Assembly (NCBI GenBank): GCA_964618895.1
Contig: CAZUDO010000107.1
Span: 1 to 64,000, forward strand
Source: CAZUDO01 sp964618895
GTDB lineage: Bacteria > Desulfobacterota > Binatia > DP-6
DNA: 64,000 nt
Direction of reading: 5' to 3'
Shown here in pieces: positions 14,911 through 24,270 of the stretch. Made by a program: the position numbers and the translations under genes. The notes beneath the pieces are model-generated. The model did not search any database. It saw only the letters and a list, made by a program, of their open reading frames with translations, and had not been told where the DNA came from. The first letter of the stretch is position 1. The number at the start of each line of letters is the position of its first letter.

Positions 14911-17463
14911 ATGCGACTTCTCACCCGAAGCGTCCTAGCTGCCGTCATCCTTCTGCCCGCTCTGTGCGTGGCCGCCGTGGATCTCGGCATGAGCCGGGAT
15001 CTGCAGCAGTATCTCGTCCTCGGACTGCGCGCGGCGCGGGTCAAGAACATCAGCGTCCTCGCTCCGGGCTGCAGCATCGGCGCGAACTGTCCGTCGGTGC
15101 AGGTGCCGGGCGCCTGCGGCGTCGTCAACGCGAGCGACGCGATCGTGCGCGAGCCCGGCATGATCGTGGGCGATCGCACGTGCGCACGCGGGCAATTCTA
15201 CGGCGTCTTCCGCACCGACCCGCGGACCTGCGGCCTCGACTGCTCGATGATCCAGCTCAAGGGATCGGCAGCCGATTGTACGCAGCCGTTCAGCAGCCCG
15301 ATCCTTCCCGACCTGGACGGGGATGGGCAGCCGAGCTGCAGCAGCAGCTGCGTCACCGACGTGGACGACATCGCCGCGGCGTGTGGGGTCACGGTGCCGC
15401 TGACGGGTTGCATGCCCTCGAAGCCGGTAACCGTCGACGAGGGCAGGGATTGCAGCATCGACGACGCGGTGCCCGGCAACGGCTGGTGTGATCTCCCACC
15501 GGGACGATACGGCGACGTGTACATCGCCGATCGCGGCAAGCTCGTCCTGAGCGAGGGCGAGACCGTCATGTGCAACCTGGTCGCGCGCCGGAACGTCAGC
15601 GTCACGAGCACCGGACCGGCCACCATCGTCGTCCCGGGCACCGGGCGTGTGAACGTGCACAATGGCGCCACGATCGGCACCGACTGCCACGTGCTGCGCC
15701 TGATCGCCGACCAGGGCCGGGTGCGGTTCAGCCACGCTGGCATCTATGCCCTCGACGTGTGCGTGTTGCGCGGCAAGCTCAATCTGGGCGGCCGCAACAA
15801 ACTGCGGGGCAACTTCCTTGGCGAAGTGGTCAGCATGGACCGGGAGAACACCGGCGAGTGCTGCCCGATCGACGAGCTGCCCGTGTCGACCACCACGACG
15901 ACCACCACCACCACGACGACCACGTCCACGCTACCGTTCTGCGGCAACGGTCGCATCGACGCGGGGGAGGAGTGTGACGGGGGCGACTTCGGCAGCACCA
16001 CCTGCCCAGGCTCCAGCACCGGCGCCTTCCTGCGCTGCACCCCCGACTGCCGCCTCGACTTTACGCTGTGCGAGTTCCCGCCCATCACCACCACGACCAC
16101 GACGACGCTGGCCACGAGCACGTCGACCAGCACCACCCGCACCACGACCACCACGCGGCCGCCGATGTGCGGCAATAACGTGCAGGAAGGCGCGGAGGAG
16201 TGCGACGGCAGCAGCCTGGACGGCGCGTTCTGCGCCGGCTCGCCCGTCGGCGGGTTCGTCACCTGCAACGTCGACTGCACCCTCAACTTCGACACCTGTT
16301 CCACCACGACCACCACGCGCACCACCACGACCACCCGTCCGCCAACGACGACCACGAGCACGACCGTCACCACCACTTCCTCGACGGCGAGCACCTCGTC
16401 GACGACCACCACCTCGGTCACGACCACGTCGACCACCTCGACCACGTCGACTACCTCGACCTCCACGGTCACCACGACATCGACCACCGCCACCACTTCC
16501 ACGACGGTCAGCACGACGTCGACGACCACGAGCACCTCGCGGGCCACCACCTCCAGCACGACCAGCACCACCACGCCGAGCACGACCACCACCACCGTCC
16601 CGCTCGTCTGCGTCAAGGAGACCGGGACGGAGTGCATCCCGCTGCAGACGGCAGCGTGCGTCATCTCGGTGAGCATGCCGGCCGGCACCTTCTCGAGCCT
16701 GCAGGCTGCCGTGGACGCCGCGCAGGACGGCGCCACCATCACCGTCCGCGGGGTCTGTCACGGCGGGGCGTTCCTCCTGAGCCGCCACAACCTGACCATC
16801 CAGGGCATGGCCCCCGCCGGCGGCAGCTGCCCGGCAGGTGGGCTCCGCGGGCGGGAGTTGAGCTCGACCATCACCGGCCTCCGCGACGGCAGCGAACTCA
16901 TCAAGATGGACCAGTCCACCAACATCACGATCCGCTTCCTCAACCTGAGCGGCAGCGGAAGTCAGGGCGTCGAGCTCAAGCGCTCGGCCGGCGGCCTGAT
17001 CGCGTGCAACTGCATCGCCCGCAACTGGGACGGCGTCGAGATCGAAGGCGGCGACGGCACCACGGTGCGCGACAACCTGGTGGTGCACAACGGCGACCAC
17101 GGCATCAAGGTCAACATGGGGACCGACACGATCTCCCAGCACCACGCCGTGGTGAGCAACTGCATCGTCGGCTCCGGCACCGACGGCATCCAGCTCGACT
17201 GGACGATGGCCGACGTGGTCACCGGCAACACGTCGCGCGACAACGTCGACAACGGCATCAGCATCCTCGGCGGCACTACCATGACCGAGGTGACCCGGAA
17301 CCGGACGCTCGGCAACGGCGGCTGCGGCATCGAGATGAAGCTGTCGGACCACAACCTGCTGAACGACAACGTAGGCGCGGGCGCGGACAGCACCAGCAAC
17401 CTGGCCTGCTGCTCGACCGGCACGGGCAACATCGGCAACAACGTGCCGGCGGCGTGCCGCTGA
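14911..17463 (+). CDS. Large secreted beta-helix protein with Thr-rich linkers and DUF4215-like Cys modules
   Basis: This 850-residue exported protein has a signal peptide MRLLTRSVLAAVILLPALCVA. Residues 25-325 form a Cys-containing domain with strand repeats. Two Cys modules resembling DUF4215 follow (about 344-388, CGNGRIDAGEECDGGDFG; about 416-463, CGNNVQEGAEECDGSSLDG), separated by Thr-rich linkers. A very long Thr/Ser/Val linker covers about 464-563. The C-terminal 280 residues are a right-handed parallel beta-helix of the NosD/pectate-lyase type, with repeats such as NLVVHNGDHGIKVNMGTD and NTSRDNVDNGISILGG. Such folds occur in surface polysaccharide lyases and adhesins; no catalytic residues can be identified. 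It is probably cell-surface or extracellular and acts alone. Confidence 0.85.
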   Translation: MRLLTRSVLAAVILLPALCVAAVDLGMSRDLQQYLVLGLRAARVKNISVLAPGCSIGANCPSVQVPGACGVVNASDAIVREPGMIVGDRTCARGQFYGVFRTDPRTCGLDCSMIQLKGSAADCTQPFSSPILPDLDGDGQPSCSSSCVTDVDDIAAACGVTVPLTGCMPSKPVTVDEGRDCSIDDAVPGNGWCDLPPGRYGDVYIADRGKLVLSEGETVMCNLVARRNVSVTSTGPATIVVPGTGRVNVHNGATIGTDCHVLRLIADQGRVRFSHAGIYALDVCVLRGKLNLGGRNKLRGNFLGEVVSMDRENTGECCPIDELPVSTTTTTTTTTTTTSTLPFCGNGRIDAGEECDGGDFGSTTCPGSSTGAFLRCTPDCRLDFTLCEFPPITTTTTTTLATSTSTSTTRTTTTTRPPMCGNNVQEGAEECDGSSLDGAFCAGSPVGGFVTCNVDCTLNFDTCSTTTTTRTTTTTRPPTTTTSTTVTTTSSTASTSSTTTTSVTTTSTTSTTSTTSTSTVTTTSTTATTSTTVSTTSTTTSTSRATTSSTTSTTTPSTTTTTVPLVCVKETGTECIPLQTAACVISVSMPAGTFSSLQAAVDAAQDGATITVRGVCHGGAFLLSRHNLTIQGMAPAGGSCPAGGLRGRELSSTITGLRDGSELIKMDQSTNITIRFLNLSGSGSQGVELKRSAGGLIACNCIARNWDGVEIEGGDGTTVRDNLVVHNGDHGIKVNMGTDTISQHHAVVSNCIVGSGTDGIQLDWTMADVVTGNTSRDNVDNGISILGGTTMTEVTRNRTLGNGGCGIEMKLSDHNLLNDNVGAGADSTSNLACCSTGTGNIGNNVPAACR
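16302..16600 (+). repeat. Thr/Ser-codon low-complexity linker
   Basis: About 100 codons, almost only ACC/ACG/ACA Thr with Ser and a few Val/Ala, join the Cys modules to the beta-helix. Shorter versions occur at 15887-15935 and 16086-16165 in the same gene. Codons vary, so selection is on the protein, not the DNA. Comparable linkers occur in three other secreted proteins of the window. Confidence 0.85.
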
Positions 17464-17476
17464 ACCCGGCGGGCGC

Positions 17477-18307
17477 TCAGGTCGCGCGCAGCAACCGTGC
17501 GAACGCCGTCCGCGTCTGCCGCAACACGCGTTCGTAGCCGATGGTCTCGACGTCGTCCGAGATGATCTCGACCTCGTACCAGCCGCGGTAGCCGCCGTCT
17601 TCGAGCGCGCGGAAGAGCGCGCGCAGCGGCAGGATGCCCTTGCCGAGCAGCGCCCGGTCCATGGTGCGCATGGTCACCCGCTTCACGTCGCAGACCTGCA
17701 CGGCGTGGATGCGGCGGGCGGCGTCCCGACGCACCGTCTCCAGGAGACGGCGCTCCCAGCCGGAATGGAAGAAGTCGAGCACGTAGCCGCCGCGCGGCCC
17801 GGCGGCGCGCGCCAGTGCGCGGGCGTCGGCGAGCGTGTTCAGGAAGGACAGGTCCTGACGGAGCGGGTGGATCACCTCGAGCGCGAGGCGGATGCCGGCG
17901 GCCGTCGCCTCCGGCAGGAGGCGGGCGTAGGCGTCGCGCGTGATGCGGGCCGCGTCCTCCCAGCTGGCGCCGTCGCGGCCCCCGCTCAGCACGAAGAGCG
18001 CGTGTCCATCCAGCCGATGCACGGTGTCGATCGCGCGCCGCAGGCGGTCGATGCCGCGCTGGATGGTCCGCCGCGTGCGGCCGAAGCGGCCGTAGGAGCC
18101 CACGTGCGCGACCTGCAGGCTCGAGGCACGCAATAGCCGGATCGCACGCGCGGCGCCGTAGGCATCGAGCTTGGTGCTGGCCAGGCTGATCGAGCGGAAA
18201 CCGAGCCGCTCGAGCTGGCGCACGTCCTCGTCGAGCGACCACCGCCGCAGCATGTAGTGGCCGATCGACAGGCGACCGAGCGCCGAGTCGGACGCCACGC
18301 GCTTCAC
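17477..18307 (-). CDS. Sugar phosphate isomerase/epimerase-like TIM-barrel protein
   Basis: This 276-residue protein belongs to the AP-endonuclease-2/xylose-isomerase-like TIM barrel family. The typical alternating strands are FRSISLAST, LQVAHVGSYGRFG, ALFVLSGGRDGASW, IRLALEVIHPLRQDLSFLN, GYVLDFFHS, HAVQVCDVKR and GWYEVEIISDD, ending in a Glu-containing strand. His and Glu residues in these strands usually bind a divalent metal. GTG 18307 is chosen because it overlaps the stop of the upstream hydrolase gene; longer frames are antisense to that gene. Members isomerise or hydrolyse sugar-like or inositol-like compounds, but the substrate here is unknown. Confidence 0.83.
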   Translation of the reverse strand: MKRVASDSALGRLSIGHYMLRRWSLDEDVRQLERLGFRSISLASTKLDAYGAARAIRLLRASSLQVAHVGSYGRFGRTRRTIQRGIDRLRRAIDTVHRLDGHALFVLSGGRDGASWEDAARITRDAYARLLPEATAAGIRLALEVIHPLRQDLSFLNTLADARALARAAGPRGGYVLDFFHSGWERRLLETVRRDAARRIHAVQVCDVKRVTMRTMDRALLGKGILPLRALFRALEDGGYRGWYEVEIISDDVETIGYERVLRQTRTAFARLLRAT

Positions 18308-19569
18308 GCCGGCCAGCGCTGGCGGAGCCAGGGCAGGACCAGCTCGTCGGCAAGGCGCACGCGCGGGGCGGCCAGCGCCGCCCCCTCGGGCCCGACCGGG
18401 TTCATGTAGTGATCCGCCCAGGCCAGCTCGGCCATGCACTTGTCGGTCGCCCCCGACGCGGCCAGGATGCGGCGCGTCTCCGAAGGGTAGATGTCGGTGT
18501 CGGCCAGCGTGCCGATCACCTGCGTCGGCACGGTGACCGCCGGCAGCGTGCGCTCAAGGCCCGCGCGCGACGACAGCCCCGACCACGTCGACAGCCAGCC
18601 CCGGGCGCTCATGACGCGCGCCAGCCCCTCGCCGTAGTTGGCCACCATGGGATCGCGGCCGTAGGAGAAGATGGACCCGAGTGGGCGTTGCGAGGGGTCG
18701 AGCGTCAGGTCCAGATAGCGCGGGTCGGCCAGCGTCCGGTAGATGAGGAGATAGCGGCGCTGGAGGGCGTGGCGGGTCACGCGTGCCTTGTCGCGCGCCG
18801 ACATACGTTCCATCTCGGCCGGATCCCGCAGCGTGGCGCGGTGGTACGCCGCCTCTTCGCACCATTCGAGCGCCTGGCGGTCGATGCGCTCGCAGCGGGC
18901 GCGCTGCGCGGCGCGGAACTCGTCCAGGAAGGCGGCCGTGTACCGTGACGGACCCTCGCGCATCGGCCGGTAGCCGTTGGCGGGGTCGTACATGTCCAGG
19001 CGCGGGTTGACGGCGGTCGGGTTCTGCTCGTCGATCACGGACGGATCCAGCCGGTCGAGCAAGAACTGCCCCTCGCCCAGGTGGGCGGCCAGCAGGATGA
19101 GGCCGGCCGCACCGGGCAGGTCGGTCTCGCGGAGCGGCACGCGGTCGCCCGACGGCGCCCGGTCGAGACGGGCGGCGGCGGGCGTCATCGCCTGCTCCAG
19201 GTAGAAGCCGAACAGCGACCCGCCGCCCGAGTTCCCGAGCAGGACGACGGTGCGGACGCCGCGCGCGTGCAGGGCGCCGATGGCGCCGGCCACGTCGAGG
19301 AGGAGGCGCTCGTGCAGCGCGTCGGCGTCGTTGTTCAGGTGACGTGTGGTGGCGCCGAAGAACGCGTAGCCGGCGGCGGCCAGCGGTGGCGCCAGGTAGT
19401 GGCGCGCGAAGTCGGTGCGCGGGTGCATGGCGAGCACCCCCACCTCGGGGTCGCGATGCGGCGGGCGAAAGAGCATGCCCGCGAGCGGGAACCCATCCGT
19501 CGCCTCGAACGGGACCGGCTCCTGGCGGATGGCGGGATCGATGGCGTGGTAGTGAAACGGGAGGCGCAT
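18304..19569 (-). CDS. Alpha/beta hydrolase
   Basis: This 421-residue cytoplasmic alpha/beta hydrolase has a nucleophile elbow LGNSGGGS with Ser114, preceded by VGVLAMHPRTDFARHYL. The C-terminal part VPTQVIGTLADTDIYPS probably holds the acidic residue, and ELAWADHYMNP probably the catalytic His. A long helical insert (about 200-310) forms a lid. ATG 19569 is chosen as the Met that starts the conserved part (MRLPFHYHAIDP). It is divergent from the isocitrate-lyase-type gene with 73 bases between, and its stop overlaps the TIM-barrel gene start, so the two minus-strand genes are one operon. Substrate unknown; the context suggests breakdown of small organic acids or esters. Confidence 0.82.
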   Translation of the reverse strand: MRLPFHYHAIDPAIRQEPVPFEATDGFPLAGMLFRPPHRDPEVGVLAMHPRTDFARHYLAPPLAAAGYAFFGATTRHLNNDADALHERLLLDVAGAIGALHARGVRTVVLLGNSGGGSLFGFYLEQAMTPAAARLDRAPSGDRVPLRETDLPGAAGLILLAAHLGEGQFLLDRLDPSVIDEQNPTAVNPRLDMYDPANGYRPMREGPSRYTAAFLDEFRAAQRARCERIDRQALEWCEEAAYHRATLRDPAEMERMSARDKARVTRHALQRRYLLIYRTLADPRYLDLTLDPSQRPLGSIFSYGRDPMVANYGEGLARVMSARGWLSTWSGLSSRAGLERTLPAVTVPTQVIGTLADTDIYPSETRRILAASGATDKCMAELAWADHYMNPVGPEGAALAAPRVRLADELVLPWLRQRWPA

Positions 19570-19642
19570 GCGGCGGTACTTACGCCGGGTCCGGGGCCCG
19601 GCGCTACACCTCATGCGGCCCTTGTGCCATGCTCCGCGCGCC

Positions 19643-20512
19643 ATGCCGTCGCCGACCGTCGCCGACCTGCTCGCCACCGGCGCGCCGCTGCTCCTGCCCG
19701 GCTGCTGGGACGCGCTGAGCGCGCAGCTCGCCGTTCGGGGCGGCTTCCGGGTGGTCTTCCTGTCGGGCTACTGCCTCTCGGCCACGCGCCTGGCCGAGCC
19801 CGACTTCGGCCTCGTCACCCAGACCGAAGTGCTCGACGCGGCGCGCCGGATCGCGCTCGCGGTCGACGCCCCGCTGATCGTCGACATCGATACCGGCTAC
19901 GGCAACGCCTTCAACGTGGAGCGCACGGTGGACGAGCTGGTCCGCATCGGCGCCGCCGGCTGTTTTCTGGAAGACCAGGTGTGGCCGAAACGCTGCGGCC
20001 ATATGGCCGGCAAGCGCGTGGTCGAGCTGGACGAGTACCTGCCGAAGCTGCGCGCCGCGCTCCGGGCTCGTGGCACCGCGCCCTTCCACGTGACGGCGCG
20101 GACCGATGCGCGCGCCCCGCTCGGCCTGGACGCGGCCATCACGCGCGCACGGGCGTTCGCCGACGCGGGCGCCGACGCGGTGTTCGTCGAGGCGCCGGAA
20201 TCGATCGCCGAGATGGACGCCGTGCGCGCCGCCGTTCCCCGTCACGTGCCGCTGGTGGCCAACATGGTCGAGCACGGCAAGACCCCGGTGCGGCCGGTGG
20301 GCGCCCTCGCCGCCGCCGGCTACCAGATCGTCGCCTTCCCGCTGACCGCACTGCTCGCCGCCACCCGGGTCGTGGAGGAGGCGTACCGCACCGTCGTCCG
20401 CGACGGCGTCACCACCGCGCTCCACGACCGCCTGGTCCCGTTCGCCGACATGAACACGCTGCTCGGCCTGGACGACAAGTATCGCCGCGAGCGCCAGTGG
20501 CAGCAGGGCTGA
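19643..20512 (+). CDS. Isocitrate lyase/PEP mutase-superfamily enzyme
   Basis: This 289-residue enzyme has the isocitrate lyase/phosphoenolpyruvate mutase TIM-barrel fold. Substrate-loop and metal residues are visible: GCWDALSAQLA at 20-30, VDIDTGYGN (D81, D83), LEDQ (E110, D111) and the PKRCGH active-site loop (115-120, with the catalytic Cys as in methylisocitrate lyase). Members cleave C-C bonds of 2-methylisocitrate or similar hydroxy acids, or act on C-P bonds; the Cys-containing loop favours a lyase. It is followed 9 bases later by an acyl-CoA synthetase. Together with the divergent hydrolase this suggests a small catabolic locus. The exact substrate is not determined by sequence. Confidence 0.85.
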   Translation: MPSPTVADLLATGAPLLLPGCWDALSAQLAVRGGFRVVFLSGYCLSATRLAEPDFGLVTQTEVLDAARRIALAVDAPLIVDIDTGYGNAFNVERTVDELVRIGAAGCFLEDQVWPKRCGHMAGKRVVELDEYLPKLRAALRARGTAPFHVTARTDARAPLGLDAAITRARAFADAGADAVFVEAPESIAEMDAVRAAVPRHVPLVANMVEHGKTPVRPVGALAAAGYQIVAFPLTALLAATRVVEEAYRTVVRDGVTTALHDRLVPFADMNTLLGLDDKYRRERQWQQG

Positions 20513-20521
20513 CCCGAAACC

Positions 20522-22081
20522 GTGCTCACCGCGCCGACCCTGGGCGAGCTGCTCGCCACCGCTGCGCGTGAGGCGCCGCTCGCCGAGGCGTTCCGCTACC
20601 GCACCGAGCGCCTCACCTACGCCGACTGGGACCGGCTCGCCGACCGCATGGCCGGCTTCTTTGCCGCCCGCGGGATCACGCGCGGCGACGTGGTGGCACT
20701 GCTCCTGCCCTCGACGCCGCTCTACCTGGCGGCGTACCTCGGTGCCGCCCGCTCGGGCGCCGTCACCACCGGTATCAACGTCCGCTACCGGCGCACCGAG
20801 ATCGGGCATCTGCTGCAGCGCTCCGGCGCGGCCCTCCTGCTCGCCGTCGACGCCTGGCACGATGCCGACTTCCGTGCCATGGTGGAGGCCGTGCGTCCCG
20901 AGTGTCCGGCGCTCGGCGCGGTCGAGTGGCTGTCCGCCGACGCGCTCCGCCGCGGCACCGCGGGCGTGGTCGCGTCGCTCCCCGGCGCGGACGCTCCCCC
21001 GCCGGCCGTCCGCGTCGACCCCGATGATCCTCTCGCACTCGTGTTCACCAGCGGCACGACGGGAATCCCGAAGGGCGCCTGGTACGCGCACGCCAGCGTA
21101 CTCGCGCTGACGGCGATCGACGCCCGCCGCCATCCCGGCGGTGTACCCGCCTTCGGCAAGCACCTGGCCGCGGGACTGTCCTTCGCCCACGTCGGCACCA
21201 TGCTCCGCATCGGCATCCAGATCGCGCACCTGGGCACGAGCCTGATCCACGATGCCTTCGACCCGGCGCTGGTGCTGGAGACCATCGAGCGCGAGCGCCT
21301 GACCGACCTGGGCGCCTTCCCGACCCAGATCGTGATGCTGCTCGACCACCCCGACCGGGGTCGCCGCGACCTGTCGTCGCTGCGGACGGTGCTGCTCGGC
21401 GGCGCGCCGGCCACGCCGGCGCTCGTCCGGCGCGTGCAGGAGACGCTCGGTGTCGACGTGACCGTGCGCTACTCCTCGACCGAGGTCGGGATCGCCACCG
21501 CCGCCCTCCCCGGCGACCCACCCGAGGTGTTGGCGACCACGGTCGGGAAAGTCACGCCCGGCGTCGAGCTGCGCATCGTCGACCAGGCCAACCGCCCGCA
21601 GCCGGCGGGCACCACCGGCGAGGTGGTCGTGCGCTCACCCGCGACCATGCGCGGCTACTGGCGGGATCCGGACGCCACCGCCGCCACCATCGACACCGAG
21701 GGCTGGGTGCACACCGGCGACTTCGGCACCCTGGACGACGCCGGCTATCTCCATCTGCTCGGCCGGCAGAGCGAGATGTTCATCCGCGGCGGCTACAACA
21801 TCTACCCGGGGGAGATCGAGGTGGTGCTGGCACGCCACCCGCAGGTGGCCCGCGCCGCCGTGGTCGGTCTTCCGGACGACGTCTTCGGCGAGGTGGGCTG
21901 GGCCTTCGTCGTCCCGGCCGACCCGGCAACGCCCCCGACGCTGGCCGGGCTGCGCGCCTTCGTCGGCGAGGCGCTGGCCAGCTTCAAGCGGCCCGACGGC
22001 CTGACGATGGTGGCCGAGCTGCCGCTCACGCCGATGTTCAAGGTGGACAAGCGCGCGCTCGCGGTGCGCGGGCGTGGGTAG
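20522..22081 (+). CDS. Acyl-CoA synthetase (AMP-dependent ligase)
   Basis: This 519-residue member of the ANL superfamily activates a carboxylic acid with ATP and joins it to CoA. The P-loop-like motif FTSGTTGIPKG is at 175-185, YSSTEVG is the A5-type motif, and GWVHTGDFGTLDDAGYL is the Asp/ribose motif. The C-terminal domain has GRQSEMFIRGGYNIYPGEIE, and the catalytic Lys lies near the end in MFKVDKRAL. GTG 20522 lies 9 bases after the previous stop and gives the expected N-terminus. The gene context (isocitrate lyase-type enzyme, hydrolase, TIM-barrel isomerase) points to an organic-acid degradation pathway. Chain-length or aromatic specificity cannot be read from the sequence. Confidence 0.9.
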   Translation: MLTAPTLGELLATAAREAPLAEAFRYRTERLTYADWDRLADRMAGFFAARGITRGDVVALLLPSTPLYLAAYLGAARSGAVTTGINVRYRRTEIGHLLQRSGAALLLAVDAWHDADFRAMVEAVRPECPALGAVEWLSADALRRGTAGVVASLPGADAPPPAVRVDPDDPLALVFTSGTTGIPKGAWYAHASVLALTAIDARRHPGGVPAFGKHLAAGLSFAHVGTMLRIGIQIAHLGTSLIHDAFDPALVLETIERERLTDLGAFPTQIVMLLDHPDRGRRDLSSLRTVLLGGAPATPALVRRVQETLGVDVTVRYSSTEVGIATAALPGDPPEVLATTVGKVTPGVELRIVDQANRPQPAGTTGEVVVRSPATMRGYWRDPDATAATIDTEGWVHTGDFGTLDDAGYLHLLGRQSEMFIRGGYNIYPGEIEVVLARHPQVARAAVVGLPDDVFGEVGWAFVVPADPATPPTLAGLRAFVGEALASFKRPDGLTMVAELPLTPMFKVDKRALAVRGRG

Positions 22082-22098
22082 CGGGGTCGAGGGCGGCC

Positions 22099-24270
22099 GT
22101 GGATCCGGCAGCGTCCGACAGCGCAGCGACGAACCCGGCGGCTGAGCCGTCTGCGCCCGTGCGTCGGACCGCCGGGGCCTGGCTGACGGTCCTGGGCCTC
22201 GGCCTGATCGCACTCTCCCTGGCGTGGCGTGCGCTCTACCGACAGGGCCACTATGTCGGCTGGGAGGCGATCGGCGCGGCCTATGGGCAGTTTCTCCTGG
22301 CGACGCTTTCGCTCGGCGACGCGCTCGCAACGGCGCTCGTCGATACGCGGCACTTCCAGTACTGGACCGGCGCGAACAGCGGCGTCCAGGCGCTCCTGGC
22401 GGGTACGCTCACGTTGCTGTGGCCCTGGGAGTTCTGGGCCCAAACGATCAGCGTGTTCACCGGAGTGCTCGTCCTCTACCTCCTCGGCCTCGCCGCGGGG
22501 GTGTCTGGTGCAGGCTGGGGCATCCTGCTGATCGCCGCCGCGGGGTCCGGCACGCTCCTCTCCCATACGGTGATCGGCGCGCCGTACGTGTCGGGGTTGC
22601 TGCCGCACGCGCTCGCGCTCTGGCTCGTGCGATCGCCGTCGTGCCAACCACGCCCGGGGTTGACGCTCGCGATCGGACTCGTCGCGGTCGAGTTCTCGTG
22701 GCACGCATATCCTTTGGGGAAGACCCACTTCGTGGTGTTCCTCGCCGCGGCGTTCCTGCTGCGGGGTGTGCGCCCAGCCACGCGCCTGGCCTGGCTCGCG
22801 TGTGCGGCGCTGCAGATGTACCAGCTGCGCACCTTCGACGGGTCGGCCGGGTCGCTGCTCTCGCAGACGTTGCCGGCCGTGCTGCTGAACCTCCCGACGC
22901 ACGTGGCGCAGCTCGTACGGGCGATGTACCTCTCCGACGCCCTCGACGTTCCCGTCCTGTCATGGCTGGCGCTGGTGGCCGTGTTCGCGATCCGACGGGA
23001 TGCGTGGTTTCTGCGGGCGGTCTTCATCGTCCAGCTGGCGCCGCTCTTGTTGATGCTCGCGTCGGGGAGCCAGCTGTCGGCGCGGCGTTACGTGATCGGA
23101 CAAGGCTACAACCTGTTCGTCATCGCCTGTTGGGTGAGCGAGCTGCCACGCACGTGGTTCCTCCGCGGAACGGTCCTCGCGGCCGCGTTGGCGGCTGCCG
23201 GTCTTCAAGTGTACGCCCTCGACCGCTTCACGCGCACGAGCATCCGTGAGCGCACCGTGAGCCTGCCGTTCACCGAGTCGGTGGGTGACTTTCACGTCGA
23301 CCCGAACCTCATGCAGGGCGTTCGGAGTCTCTTCGCCGAGCTCGACGCCGGACGGACCGTCGTTCTGCTGTATGGCTACGGCGCGTACCCGGAGAACACG
23401 ACCGATCCGATGGCCATTCCGGAACGGCTCTACCTACGCCTGGGGCACCGGCGCTTCGTCGAGCGGGTGCGGGTCGTCGGCATGATCCCGTGTCGGTACG
23501 CGTGTGTGCCCGCGTGGTCAGCGGACCAGCTACTGGCGTGGCTGGGGAGCGGGACGCCCGGCGGGGGCGTCGTCGTGGTGCGGTACGACGACACGCTCTC
23601 GCCGGTGTTTCACGACCATGAGGCGGAGGTGTGGCGGCGGCTCGACGAGGTGTTCGTGCTGGCGCCGCGCGCGGTGCAGCCGCCGGCGGTGTCAAGGATG
23701 ACTATGTATGACCTCTCCGCCCGGGGATGGGGTCGCCGGAGCGACCAGCCGCGCACCGACCTCGTTCATCACCGACACCAGGCGATCGCGGCGTGGACTG
23801 TTCGGGTTCACGTACAGGTGCATCGGGAACTTCCCGTCGAACAGCGACGCCTGGTAGTGATCGAACGGCGCGAGCGACGCCTGGCCGCTCGGCAGCGGCC
23901 GGTAGTCGGCGCGCAGCACCACCAGGTCGACGGGAGGGAGCCCGGGGAGCGGCTTCTCGTCGCCGTCGCACAGGTCGTAGATCGCGAAGTAGTCGGGGCG
24001 GAACGGATTCTCGAACATGAAGGCCTGGCTCCGGCCGCGCAGCAGATAGTTGACGGTGCCGTAGTCGGCCGAGACGACGGTATCCGGCGGCAGCAGGGCA
24101 TTCAGGCGCTCGCTGAACACCGTCCGCTCGTCCTTCTTGAACGCCCACAAGTTGTCCTCCCCGTTCCACACCCGGGTGACCCGTGCGCGCATGTGGGGCC
24201 AGTAGAGATGGATACCGAGCGCGACGGCGAACAGGACGATCGCCACCAGGTTCTTCCGCTTGATCCGTGA
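22099..24270 (+). CDS. Polytopic membrane protein, stop codon displaced into convergent gene
   Basis: GTG 22099 starts a membrane protein with about ten hydrophobic helices (residues 35-385) followed by a soluble domain (about 390-530) with VVLLYGYGAYPENTTDP and GGVVVVRYDDTLSP. The layout of N-terminal helices plus a C-terminal soluble part resembles GT-C-type glycosyltransferases, but I cannot name a family. The frame stays open to 24270, so the last 190 codons (after MTMYDLSARG, about 23725) are antisense to the DUF2079 gene and have no protein-like character. The natural end is probably near 23730, with the stop lost by mutation or sequencing error. It follows the acyl-CoA synthetase by 17 bases. 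Confidence 0.6.
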   Translation: MDPAASDSAATNPAAEPSAPVRRTAGAWLTVLGLGLIALSLAWRALYRQGHYVGWEAIGAAYGQFLLATLSLGDALATALVDTRHFQYWTGANSGVQALLAGTLTLLWPWEFWAQTISVFTGVLVLYLLGLAAGVSGAGWGILLIAAAGSGTLLSHTVIGAPYVSGLLPHALALWLVRSPSCQPRPGLTLAIGLVAVEFSWHAYPLGKTHFVVFLAAAFLLRGVRPATRLAWLACAALQMYQLRTFDGSAGSLLSQTLPAVLLNLPTHVAQLVRAMYLSDALDVPVLSWLALVAVFAIRRDAWFLRAVFIVQLAPLLLMLASGSQLSARRYVIGQGYNLFVIACWVSELPRTWFLRGTVLAAALAAAGLQVYALDRFTRTSIRERTVSLPFTESVGDFHVDPNLMQGVRSLFAELDAGRTVVLLYGYGAYPENTTDPMAIPERLYLRLGHRRFVERVRVVGMIPCRYACVPAWSADQLLAWLGSGTPGGGVVVVRYDDTLSPVFHDHEAEVWRRLDEVFVLAPRAVQPPAVSRMTMYDLSARGWGRRSDQPRTDLVHHRHQAIAAWTVRVHVQVHRELPVEQRRLVVIERRERRLAARQRPVVGAQHHQVDGREPGERLLVAVAQVVDREVVGAERILEHEGLAPAAQQIVDGAVVGRDDGIRRQQGIQALAEHRPLVLLERPQVVLPVPHPGDPCAHVGPVEMDTERDGEQDDRHQVLPLDP

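Noticed and set aside
16302..16600. Short-period DNA repetition considered as a CRISPR or satellite array
   Set aside because: No constant repeat with unique spacers; it is codon-level Thr/Ser repetition within a long gene.
15744..16742. Val-rich minus-strand frame resembling a membrane or fibrous protein
   Set aside because: Runs of VVVV come from reading Thr codons (ACC/ACG) in reverse; it mirrors the Thr linker of the plus-strand gene.
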